Shown here in pieces: positions 9,088 to 16,177 of a stretch of DNA of 64,000 nt (its first letter is position 1; each line of letters opens with the position of its first letter). The stretch comes from Gammaproteobacteria bacterium (lineage in GTDB: Bacteria > Pseudomonadota > Gammaproteobacteria > DSM-16500). Below the pieces are notes generated by a model. That model had not been told where the DNA came from, searched no databases, and saw only the letters and a list, made by a program, of their open reading frames with translations. The stretch spans positions 372,001 to 436,000 of the forward strand of contig JAHCAO010000001.1 of assembly GCA_019634835.1 (NCBI GenBank), given 5' to 3'. The position numbers and the translations under genes were made by a program.

Positions 9088-9303
9088 GATGCATGACGGG
9101 TTTTTGCAGTAAATGTTCGGTGATAACCAGCTCTACGCAAACCGTCCCTTTCTATTTTTTCTATTCGGTCGCAAAAGACGTTTCCCTTCCGGCTTTTGCT
9201 AAAGTGGACTCCTGTCCACTTTCCCTCATAGAAAAAATAAAAGGGACGGTTTGCGTAGAGCTGGTTATCACCGAACATTTACTGCAAAAACCCGTCATGC
9301 ATC
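9088..9303. repeat. Family 1 palindromic element, copy A, nested in a longer palindrome
   Basis: The 172-nt element spans 9110-9281: left arm 9110-9161 (52 nt), core 9162-9230 (69 nt), right arm 9231-9281 (51 nt, one base deleted). The arms pair perfectly apart from that base. The core carries two hairpins, GCAAAAG...CTTTTGC and AAGTGGAC-TCCT-GTCCACTT, so the folded form is a three-way junction. The symmetry continues outward by about 22 nt on each side (9088-9109 with 9282-9303), and this outer part resembles the family 6 motif (GCATGACGGGTTTTTGCAG). It fills the pyrB-pyrI spacer, so pyr mRNA must read through a stem of about 74 bp. Confidence 0.95.
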
Positions 9304-9322
9304 CGTTTATAGAGGATTTAAT

Positions 9323-9784
9323 ATGAGTAAAACATTGTCTGTTTCTGCTATACAGAATGGTACGGCGATCGACCACATTGTTTCTGGCCAAGCTTTTCGT
9401 ATTATTCATTTGCTGAAATTATTGGATAAAAAATATCAAGTGACAATCGGGCTAAATTTGCCCAGTAAAAGATTGAAATTCAAGGATTTGATAAAGATTG
9501 AAAATTATGTGCTAACGGACGCACAAGCCAACGATATTACCGTTTTTGCGCCAGAGGCAACCATCAATGTGATTCAAAATTTTGAGGTAGTTAATAAAAT
9601 TACCACTTCACTGCCTTCGAGTATCAGTGAAGTGATTGTTTGTCCTAATCCTGTTTGTATTACACGAACGGAGCCAGTGAAAACATGTTTCAATATTGAG
9701 ACACAAGGAAAGCAAATTAATTTGGTCTGTCGATATTGTGAGAAGACATTCGACCGTAATCAAGTGCTTTATTCGTCACTTTAG
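9323..9784 (+). CDS. pyrI: Aspartate carbamoyltransferase, regulatory chain
   Basis: This is the allosteric CTP/ATP-binding subunit that combines with PyrB in the holoenzyme. The 153-residue protein has the nucleotide-binding N-terminal half (AIDHIVSGQAFRI) and a C-terminal zinc domain with four cysteines spaced as in E. coli PyrI: CPNPVC, then after a loop CRYC. The ATG at 9323 follows AGAGGA. A longer frame from 9251 runs into the adjacent palindrome and is not credible. The nucleotide-binding and zinc features make feedback inhibition of this pathway very likely. The upstream palindrome may set its expression relative to pyrB. Confidence 0.96.
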   Translation: MSKTLSVSAIQNGTAIDHIVSGQAFRIIHLLKLLDKKYQVTIGLNLPSKRLKFKDLIKIENYVLTDAQANDITVFAPEATINVIQNFEVVNKITTSLPSSISEVIVCPNPVCITRTEPVKTCFNIETQGKQINLVCRYCEKTFDRNQVLYSSL

Positions 9785-9789
9785 CAGAG

Positions 9790-9831
9790 TGCATAACAAG
9801 TTTTTGCGACAAGAGGAGGAAGGTATTTTTC
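9790..9831 (+). repeat. Family 6 dispersed motif carrying the pyrC Shine-Dalgarno
   Basis: The segment reads TGCATAACAAGTTTTTGCG, then ACAAGAGGAGGAAGGTATTTTT. It matches the half-element seen at 50489-50535, the arm of the palindrome at 25559-25630, and reversed copies at 27262-27310 and 36068-36103. Its GAGGAGGAAGG is the only good ribosome-binding site for the pyrC GTG start, so a repeat unit provides the translation signal. Confidence 0.7.
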
Positions 9832-11040
9832 GTGATTACCATTCAAGGCGTTAGTACCATTCATGGCGAGCAAACTAATTTATACATACCAAGTAAAGAA
9901 GAAAAAATTATTTCAGCGGAGGGATTAATAGTATTGCCTGCTGTCATTGATCCGCATGTGCATTTTCGCACGCCAGGATTGGAATACAAAGAAGATTGGC
10001 GCACGGGTGCTAAAGCAGCGATACGTGGTGGATGCACCATGGTATTTGATATGCCGAATACCAAGCCGCCGACTTTTACCGCGATGCTGTTAGAAGAAAA
10101 AAAGGCATTAATTGATTTGCAATTAAAAGAAGTAGGCATTTCACTGCGTTATGATTTATTTTTTGGTGCAGATAAACAGCACCTCAATGAAATATCCCGC
10201 GTGAAGCATTCAGTCATTGGTATCAAAGTTTTCATGGGATGTAGTACAGGCAATTTAGTCATTGATGATGATGAAAGCTTGCATGCAGTTTTTTCAATTG
10301 CGGCTAAAGAAAATATGCTTGTTGCTGTACATGCAGAAGATGAACATTTGATTCGCAAACGCAAGGCTAATTTTAGCGGTAAGATGGATTATCCTGTTCA
10401 TTCATCTATTCGTAATATTGAAGTAGCAACGACGGCTGTTGCAAAAGCAATCGAATTGACTCGTCGTTATGGTACACGTTTATATATTCTACATGTTAGT
10501 AGCGCGGAAGAAGTAACGCTGATCAAAAAGGCCAAACGAGAAGGGCTACCTGTTTTTGCTGAGACGACACCCCATCATCTTTTCTTTGATACTTCTGCTT
10601 ATGAAACGTTAGGCGGCAGGGCAGTGGTGAATCCGCCTTTACGTGATAAATCGAACCATGAAGCATTGTTTGCTGCGATCCATGATAAGACCATTGATAC
10701 TATCGGATCAGATCATGCGCCGCACACGCTGGATGAAAAATCAAAAATTTATGGCGAATGTCCATCTGGGATGCCTGGTATTGAGTTTATGCTTCCCTTA
10801 TTACTTAATGCGTATCACCAAAAAAGGTTGAGCTTAGAGCAAATTGTTTTGTTAACGTCAGGACGTGCGCGGGATATTTTTAATATTCCTGCTTATGATG
10901 ATTGTGTATTAGTCGATCTCAATAAAATAGTTACTATTACAAAAACAGAAAGTAAATGCGGATGGACGCCGTATGCTGGGCAGACGTTACAAGGTTGGCC
11001 TATACATACTATTTTGAATGGCCGATGTTATTCATTTTAG
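9832..11040 (+). CDS. pyrC: Dihydroorotase (type I)
   Basis: It cyclises N-carbamoyl-aspartate to dihydroorotate. The amidohydrolase fold is evident from the metal-binding motif DPHVHFRTPG, the carboxylated-lysine region GIKVFMGCSTG, VHAEDE, LHVSS, TTPHHLFF and GSDHAPHT. At 402 residues it is of the longer type I family, not the E. coli PyrC type of about 348 residues. The start is a GTG at 9832, 8 nt after GAGGAGGAAGG. It ends the carA-carB-pyrB-pyrI-pyrC series and faces the PLD-like gene convergently. All catalytic ligands appear intact, unlike the inactive pseudo-dihydroorotases of some bacteria. Confidence 0.95.
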   Translation: MITIQGVSTIHGEQTNLYIPSKEEKIISAEGLIVLPAVIDPHVHFRTPGLEYKEDWRTGAKAAIRGGCTMVFDMPNTKPPTFTAMLLEEKKALIDLQLKEVGISLRYDLFFGADKQHLNEISRVKHSVIGIKVFMGCSTGNLVIDDDESLHAVFSIAAKENMLVAVHAEDEHLIRKRKANFSGKMDYPVHSSIRNIEVATTAVAKAIELTRRYGTRLYILHVSSAEEVTLIKKAKREGLPVFAETTPHHLFFDTSAYETLGGRAVVNPPLRDKSNHEALFAAIHDKTIDTIGSDHAPHTLDEKSKIYGECPSGMPGIEFMLPLLLNAYHQKRLSLEQIVLLTSGRARDIFNIPAYDDCVLVDLNKIVTITKTESKCGWTPYAGQTLQGWPIHTILNGRCYSF

Positions 11041-11083
11041 AATTAGATAAATGAACATTTACAACATTTAGAGAATTAGAGGG

Positions 11084-11110
11084 CGCATGACGAGTTTTTT
11101 GAATCGCCCT
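11084..11110. repeat. Family 6 fragment / possible bidirectional terminator
   Basis: The sequence contains GCATGACGAGTTTTTTG, which matches the start of the family 6 motif. It is bracketed by AGGGCG (11079-11084) and CGCCCT (11105-11110), giving a hairpin between the convergent ends of pyrC and the PLD-like gene. It could act as a terminator in both directions. The stem is short (6 bp), so this is tentative. Confidence 0.4.
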
Positions 11111-11113
11111 AAG

Positions 11114-12799
11114 CTATAAACTCCGCCGCAGAGGATCGCTTGGTGTTGTTACTTGTGCATTATTTTTTTGTCCCAAGGCTGGACTTGAAGCACTCTTTTT
11201 TAAACGAGAAGATTGGGGTGGTGGTAATAGAGTGAAACCAGATTTCCAATTGAACGCTTGGTGACCTTGCTGTGCAATTTGTTTATTTTTTACTAGTTCA
11301 GTTAAATTTGTGTCAAAACCATAATCTTTTAATAAAGCCATGAGAGTGCTATAGGAACGTGGCATTATTGGTTTATTGCTGGTTGGTATTTCTAATATAG
11401 GTAGTGTGGTTTCAAGCAATAAATAAATTTTATGCAGATAGGAACGATTATATTTACTCATCCCAACTAAAGCTTGGCGTAGTTGTAGGGCTTTGTTTTT
11501 TTGTTCCTCACTGTCCGCAGATTTCTCGATTCGTTTTGCCTGGCGTTCAATTGCATTATAGAGAGTAAAATAAGTATCTTCATAATGGTCTAATCCACTT
11601 TTAAATTTATGACTGAAAAATTTTGCATCAAATTTTTTGGCAGTATCATGGTCTTCAAAAATAATGTCAGCCTCACGTGAATAATTCATCGATTGATAAT
11701 CAATAGGAGAGGATCCGGTGAGCACTAAGCATTTATCTATGCAAACGTACTTAGCATGGATAGTATGTGTTGCACAGTTATCGACGAGATGTCCGTGCAA
11801 ATTAGTTGCCCAACGGACAGACAAGTTAGATTGATATGCTTTATCAATTTGCCTGACAATATTGGCAATGGATTTAAAGTTTGTGCCGCCCCAGTATGCT
11901 TCGGTCGCATGATTATGATATTTTCCCATTACTATGTTCACTGATACATTCCGCATGCATGCTTTTGCCAGGGCAAGACAAATGTGAGAATCATTTAAAT
12001 TTGGAGTCATGATGTCTATGGATAGAGTGGCGTCATTGATGGCTTTTAAGAGGGAAATTTTATATGGAGCATCACAGCCATTGTAAAAAATAGAGAAAGG
12101 ATTTCCATTTTCTCGTTTGGAGATAAATAGACAAGGTATGGAACGATGGTCCTCTTCAGTTAAATTTGTTGTTTCTGAAGGCGAAAGCTCGCCAATTTGT
12201 TCATGCGTGTAAGATTTCCATAGATCGATAAAGTCACTTCTCATGATTGATACGATAGGCCCAGAAATTATTGCAGCTGTTTCGAATTGGTTTTCAGCAA
12301 TATTGTTGGACGCTTCTGGATCGCCACTGCGAATCATGGCAATGTTAGAATCGACCACAATCAGTTTTGTGTTTAATGTGCCAAAAGCCTTGGTGACATG
12401 AGGCGTGATATTAATTTTAAAGTATTCACTATTAGCTAATCCTTCAATGCTTAAAGGATTGTTTTTCTTGTACAAATATTGAGCTATGATGCCGCGACTA
12501 TTTACTAATAAATAAACATTGATTTCTTTTCTTTTTGCCTCAGCTTTCTGTTTTAAATCGAATAATGCTTGAAATATTTCTCTACCGCCGTCTGAATCGA
12601 TTGAAAATTTGTAAAATTCCAACAAAACTTCATGGTTAGCATTTCTAATCATTTCACCAGACTCTTTATGCATTTCTGCAGTTGTTAATGGAACAGGGGG
12701 TGAAGCGAGAGAATGAACAGAAGAAATGTAACCAAACAATTTTTTATTTTCAGTGGCCATTAATGATTCATATAGGTGGTCTATTTTGCGCGAATCCAT
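11114..12799 (-). CDS. Phospholipase D superfamily protein with one degenerate active-site motif
   Basis: The 561-residue protein has two PLD-like halves. The C-terminal half contains a complete HKD motif, IHAKYVCIDKCLVLTGSSPID (H near residue 347). The N-terminal half has TLNTKLIVVDSNIAMIRSGD near residues 140-160, where Asn stands in place of the catalytic His. Two HKD motifs normally form one active site, so this protein may be weakly active, work as a dimer, or have lost activity. The tail (after about residue 520) is rich in S, P and K and looks disordered. No signal peptide is seen. It lies 51 nt downstream of the ligase gene and may share its transcript. A secreted effector is possible but unproven. 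Confidence 0.75.
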   Translation of the reverse strand: MDSRKIDHLYESLMATENKKLFGYISSVHSLASPPVPLTTAEMHKESGEMIRNANHEVLLEFYKFSIDSDGGREIFQALFDLKQKAEAKRKEINVYLLVNSRGIIAQYLYKKNNPLSIEGLANSEYFKINITPHVTKAFGTLNTKLIVVDSNIAMIRSGDPEASNNIAENQFETAAIISGPIVSIMRSDFIDLWKSYTHEQIGELSPSETTNLTEEDHRSIPCLFISKRENGNPFSIFYNGCDAPYKISLLKAINDATLSIDIMTPNLNDSHICLALAKACMRNVSVNIVMGKYHNHATEAYWGGTNFKSIANIVRQIDKAYQSNLSVRWATNLHGHLVDNCATHTIHAKYVCIDKCLVLTGSSPIDYQSMNYSREADIIFEDHDTAKKFDAKFFSHKFKSGLDHYEDTYFTLYNAIERQAKRIEKSADSEEQKNKALQLRQALVGMSKYNRSYLHKIYLLLETTLPILEIPTSNKPIMPRSYSTLMALLKDYGFDTNLTELVKNKQIAQQGHQAFNWKSGFTLLPPPQSSRLKKSASSPALGQKNNAQVTTPSDPLRRSL

Positions 12800-12850
12800 G
12801 TTTACTTCCTTACATATAGCATTTTAGAAAAATGTCTTGGCAATGCTCTT

Positions 12851-14176
12851 TTATTGAATAGACACTAGCGATATAAATTCTTCATGCTTTCCGGTCGGTC
12901 CAAGTGGTATTTGATCAACGTAGCGGATTGTCACGTTAAAGTGATGGCCTAGACTGCGCTGAAAGAATTTTTTAAGTTCTTCTTCTTGAAATAAGGTCAA
13001 GGGTTTCTTGATAACTATTCTATATTCAATGTCATAAAGTGTGTGTTGCACGAGTTGAAATTTACGCATGGCAGCATCTACTGTGATATGCTTGATTTCT
13101 TCTCTGTCACCTAAATAAGGAAACCTTGATTCGCCATTTGGCAGTATGAGGCGATTGCGTTTACGGCCGAGTATTTTACGAATAACAGGTAATTGACGCC
13201 CACATTTGCAAGGTTCTCCGAATTCAGCATAATCACCTATCTCATAGCGTATCAAGGGAGTGGCGTAATTCATTAAACTGGTTAGCAAGACTTTACCTGG
13301 TTGTCCAATATGACAAGGTAAATTATTTGAATCAACAATTTCTAAATAAATGTTCTCAGCATTTATATGGTAATTACGATACTCTGGACATTGTTGGGCA
13401 ACATTACCGACTTCTTCAGTACTATAGATATCGCTTATTTTTACATTTGGCCAAGCTTGTTTAAGAAGGTTTGTGTAATCCTCACTAAGCATTTCACCTG
13501 TGGTCCTGATTTCTTCTAAGGATGAAAAATGGATAGAGTTTGTTAGACAAAACTCGGCCAAAGCAGCGAATTGTGAAGGATACGAGATAATATAATGTGG
13601 ATCATAAAGTAAGATGGCATCAATTTGGCTGCGAGTATCACTGGCAACATTAATAAATACACTGGGGCCGGTGGTTTTATATTGATTAATGGGCGGCCCC
13701 CATGTGGATTGCTTGTGTCCTATTGGTGCATAGGCAAAATCGCGTTTTCCCCATCGAATGGAAAGCAAGGTTTTTGTGAAATCACGGCTGTGCCACGTGT
13801 GTTCGCGCAGCATGACCGCATCATAAAACAATCGGGTGAAATCTGTTCCTAATACCTTAACTGCTTTTCCTGTTGAGCCAGAGGTTTCTAGTGGATAACA
13901 AATGCCATGTGAGTCTGGTATTTTTAAAGAAGTTAAATTAGTACCAGCAGCTTGAATGTGGTCTCGTGTAAGAATGGGCAACGCAACGATAGGATTATCT
14001 TTCTGAGTAATATCACGTGGGATGTCAGCATAGAAATTCTTGTAAAATGGTACCGTTTCATAAGCGTGATGTAATAAGCGTTGAATATGTGATATTTGCT
14101 TACGACATATTTCTTCAGGAGCAGCCCATTGCGACTGCTCCAATATACTTTGTAAAACCTGCATGGATTGATTCAT
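12851..14176 (-). CDS. PaaK/CapK-type AMP-forming ligase (phenylacetate-CoA ligase-like)
   Basis: This 441-residue protein belongs to the adenylate-forming superfamily. Seen are the N-terminal HAYETVPFYKNFY typical of PaaK/CapK proteins, the phosphate-binding loop TSGSTGKAVK (about residues 98-107), STEEVGNVAQQC, LIRYEIGDYAEF and a cysteine-containing CKCGRQLP. Such enzymes activate an unusual carboxylate as an acyl-adenylate, then pass it to CoA, a carrier protein or an amine. The start ATG overlaps the P450 stop by 4 nt, so the two are translationally coupled. The substrate cannot be read from sequence. The context of P450, GNAT and a tiny upstream ORF suggests specialised tailoring rather than phenylacetate catabolism, since no paa genes are present. 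Confidence 0.85.
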   Translation of the reverse strand: MNQSMQVLQSILEQSQWAAPEEICRKQISHIQRLLHHAYETVPFYKNFYADIPRDITQKDNPIVALPILTRDHIQAAGTNLTSLKIPDSHGICYPLETSGSTGKAVKVLGTDFTRLFYDAVMLREHTWHSRDFTKTLLSIRWGKRDFAYAPIGHKQSTWGPPINQYKTTGPSVFINVASDTRSQIDAILLYDPHYIISYPSQFAALAEFCLTNSIHFSSLEEIRTTGEMLSEDYTNLLKQAWPNVKISDIYSTEEVGNVAQQCPEYRNYHINAENIYLEIVDSNNLPCHIGQPGKVLLTSLMNYATPLIRYEIGDYAEFGEPCKCGRQLPVIRKILGRKRNRLILPNGESRFPYLGDREEIKHITVDAAMRKFQLVQHTLYDIEYRIVIKKPLTLFQEEELKKFFQRSLGHHFNVTIRYVDQIPLGPTGKHEEFISLVSIQ

Positions 14177-15348
14177 GTGTTTTTGATATTAATCATCAAT
14201 TTAAAAAGATACCTAAAAGATGAATTAGAGACCCACTCGATTTGGTCTTCTATCAAATGGAATTTATGTAAATGTGGAGCAAGTTTTTTAAATGCGATGT
14301 GTAATTCCAATCGAGCCAATAAAGCGCCGATACAATTGTGTATTCCACATCCAAAAGTAAGATGTCGGTTGTTGGTTCGGGTAATATCAAATTCATCGGG
14401 ACGGATAAATTTTTCGGGATCACGGTTAGCTGCATTGACTATACCAACTACTAGCTGATCTTTGGGAATCATCACATCACTTATTAGAATAGGTTCACTG
14501 GTCCATCGGCTAACTTTATTTAAAGGTGCTTCAAATCTCAGAATTTCTTCAATAGCAGAAGGGACCAATTTAAGGTCGTTTTGTAACAATTGTCGTTGTT
14601 GTGGATTTTGTAATAATGCCATCAGTCCCATCCCTAACGCCAAATGAGTCGTCTCATGGCCAACTATCAGAAGAAAAATACAATTTGCTACGATGTCATC
14701 AAAACTTAAGTGATATGTGTTTTTTACGTTGACTAAAGTGCTTATCCAATCATTAGATGGTTGTTGCTCACGCACCAAGATTAAATTGGCGAAATAGTGC
14801 TGCATTTCTAGCACAATATCGTTGATGGACGCAAGTTCTTCGGGTGAGCCGCAGTCAGCTGCATTGAGTATGGCCAGTGACCACTTTCTGAGTGTTGTGT
14901 TGTCTAATGAAGTTCCTAATAGCGTGTTAATCACGTTGACAGGCAGAGGGTAAGCAAACGCTTGCATAAAATCAATGGTGGAGTGGGAGAGAAGCGATGT
15001 TAACAAGGATTCCGCCATGGAATCGATAATCTCTCTTGTGTTTTTAATAAACGATGGATTGATCATGATACCCAACACTTCGCGTAAGCGTGTATGGTCA
15101 GGTGGATCGTTGAAAAAGGACCATCTGCCCATGACATCATCCAGAATAGTGGAAGATTTTTCTTGATTAATGTAGCCAGAGTGATCAGGCGGCTGCCGCA
15201 TGAAACGAGGGTCAGACATCAGCATCTTCACATCATCATAACGAGTAAGATGCCATGTGCCATTTTCATCTTGAGAAATAGGATAGTGTTGGCGCATTTC
15301 TTTGTATAACGGATGAGGATCAGAAAATGGTGGTTGATTGCTTAACAT
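14173..15348 (-). CDS. Cytochrome P450
   Basis: This is a soluble bacterial P450 of 391 residues, the usual length for CYP107-like enzymes. Diagnostic sequences are the I-helix LLIVGHETTH (about 226-235, oxygen-activation motif), the ExxR pair in EEILRFEAP (E268, R271) and the haem loop FGCGIHNCIG with the axial Cys near 339. It has no membrane anchor and no fused reductase, so it needs separate redox partners; none is nearby. It lies 24 nt after the GNAT gene and overlaps the ligase start by 4 nt. P450s of this class hydroxylate or cross-link carrier-bound or peptide substrates, but the substrate here is unknown. Confidence 0.96.
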   Translation of the reverse strand: MLSNQPPFSDPHPLYKEMRQHYPISQDENGTWHLTRYDDVKMLMSDPRFMRQPPDHSGYINQEKSSTILDDVMGRWSFFNDPPDHTRLREVLGIMINPSFIKNTREIIDSMAESLLTSLLSHSTIDFMQAFAYPLPVNVINTLLGTSLDNTTLRKWSLAILNAADCGSPEELASINDIVLEMQHYFANLILVREQQPSNDWISTLVNVKNTYHLSFDDIVANCIFLLIVGHETTHLALGMGLMALLQNPQQRQLLQNDLKLVPSAIEEILRFEAPLNKVSRWTSEPILISDVMIPKDQLVVGIVNAANRDPEKFIRPDEFDITRTNNRHLTFGCGIHNCIGALLARLELHIAFKKLAPHLHKFHLIEDQIEWVSNSSFRYLFKLMINIKNT

Positions 15349-15372
15349 AAATGTTGTCCATCACAATTAATT

Positions 15373-16005
15373 TTATAAGGCTTTTATGACCAAAGCAGAA
15401 TAATTTAAGCTGGGTGCGTGGAGAAAATAATCAGCGATAACATGACGAGTGTCCGGTACAAAAAAATTAAGGCGGCGATATTTTTCTATTAAAGGGTCGA
15501 TAAACCGTTCTTGTGATTTTTTGAATACGTACTCATCAGCGGAAATCTTCTCATGTTTTTGTACATATCGCGCGTAACCGGGCAGCAAGCAACCGCCGAC
15601 CACATATTGTTTATGGAGTTTTTTTGCCAAATCAACAACATGATTCACTCCGCTGTCGAATAACTCACTTCCATGATGGGTGGGTTTAGTGGTGCCAGAT
15701 ACGATATATAATGCATTGGCAGTGATAGGTGAATCCTGTGTGTGATAACATTTTTTTATGACAGTTTCCCAATTATGAAAATTGGACAAATCATCAGGCT
15801 GATAGCGATAAGGATAACAAATGATACTTGCTATAATGCCGGAATTATCTTCAGCAATGAAAAAGCCTTCTTGGAATTTATCTATACGAAGTGTTAATTC
15901 TTCTGGCGTTGCTCTTGAATGGTCAGGCCATTCCTTTTCAAGTTCCAACAATTGATCTAACTCTGAATATTCAACCGTTCGGATATGAAATTTAGCATCT
16001 GTCAT
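15373..16005 (-). CDS. GNAT-like N-acyltransferase
   Basis: The 210-residue protein has the layout of a GNAT fold: N-terminal FHIRTVEYSELDQLLELEKEWP, a central beta strand FFIAEDNSGIIASIICYPY, and a middle region HHGSELFDSGVNHVVDLAKKL where the acetyl-CoA loop and following helix are expected. The canonical RxxGxG/A signature is not perfect, so acyl-CoA use is likely but not certain. The ATG follows TTAGGA by 9 nt. It begins 18 nt after the stop of a 21-codon ORF and 24 nt before the P450, all in one tight unit. A role in N-acylating a peptide or amine product would fit the neighbourhood. Confidence 0.7.
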   Translation of the reverse strand: MTDAKFHIRTVEYSELDQLLELEKEWPDHSRATPEELTLRIDKFQEGFFIAEDNSGIIASIICYPYRYQPDDLSNFHNWETVIKKCYHTQDSPITANALYIVSGTTKPTHHGSELFDSGVNHVVDLAKKLHKQYVVGGCLLPGYARYVQKHEKISADEYVFKKSQERFIDPLIEKYRRLNFFVPDTRHVIADYFLHAPSLNYSALVIKAL

Positions 16006-16023
16006 CTCAAATATTCCTAATTT

Positions 16024-16089
16024 TTATATGGCGATGGAAAACATATACTCGCAGTGTTTCTCTTCGGTATTCTCTTGATTGGTACCCAT
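16024..16089 (-). CDS. Small ORF (21 codons) heading the P450/ligase unit; possible precursor peptide
   Basis: The peptide starts MGTNQENTEE and continues KHCEYMFSIAI before a TAA. The ATG is preceded by TTAGGAG with a spacing of 7 nt, among the best ribosome-binding sites in this part of the window. The stop lies 18 nt before the GNAT start. The first half is hydrophilic and acidic (leader-like). The second half has His, Cys, Tyr, Met and Phe followed by an aliphatic end, residues that P450 enzymes and ligases can modify. It could be a RiPP precursor or a translational leader peptide. It is too short for homology by eye, so confidence rests on the ribosome-binding site and position. Confidence 0.5.
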   Translation of the reverse strand: MGTNQENTEEKHCEYMFSIAI

Positions 16090-16090
16090 G

Positions 16091-16110
16091 ATTTTACTCC
16101 TAAGTAAAAT
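16091..16110 (-). promoter_or_regulatory. Hairpin masking the ribosome-binding site of the small ORF
   Basis: Read on the minus strand, ATTTTACT-TAGG-AGTAAAAT is a perfect 8-bp stem with a 4-nt loop that ends 1 nt before the ATG at 16089. The Shine-Dalgarno TTAGGAG lies in the loop and the first bases of the stem. Folding would therefore control access of ribosomes to the small ORF and possibly the genes coupled behind it. Confidence 0.5.
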
Positions 16111-16121
16111 GCTGTGGGTAC

Positions 16122-16151
16122 ATAAAAACTCGGCCGCAAGCGGCCGAGTTT
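16122..16151 (-). terminator. Rho-independent terminator of the outer-membrane protein gene
   Basis: On the minus strand AAACTCGGCCG-CTTG-CGGCCGAGTTT forms an 11-bp GC-rich stem with a 4-nt loop, followed by TTTTTAT. It lies 26 nt after the stop of the barrel protein gene. Only about 30 nt separate it from the small ORF start, leaving little room for a separate promoter; leaky termination could feed the downstream unit. Confidence 0.85.
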
Positions 16152-16177
16152 ATGCTAACTAAATAATTTAGTATCAA

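Noticed and set aside
9039-9409. Several overlapping ORFs on both strands across 9039-9409 with near-identical translations
   Set aside because: They arise from the perfect palindrome at 9088-9303, which gives similar frames on both strands; no ribosome-binding sites and no family similarity.
12851-14176. Interpretation of the ligase as part of phenylacetate catabolism (paaK)
   Set aside because: No other paa gene is nearby and the gene is coupled to a P450, so only the enzyme family, not the pathway, is claimed.
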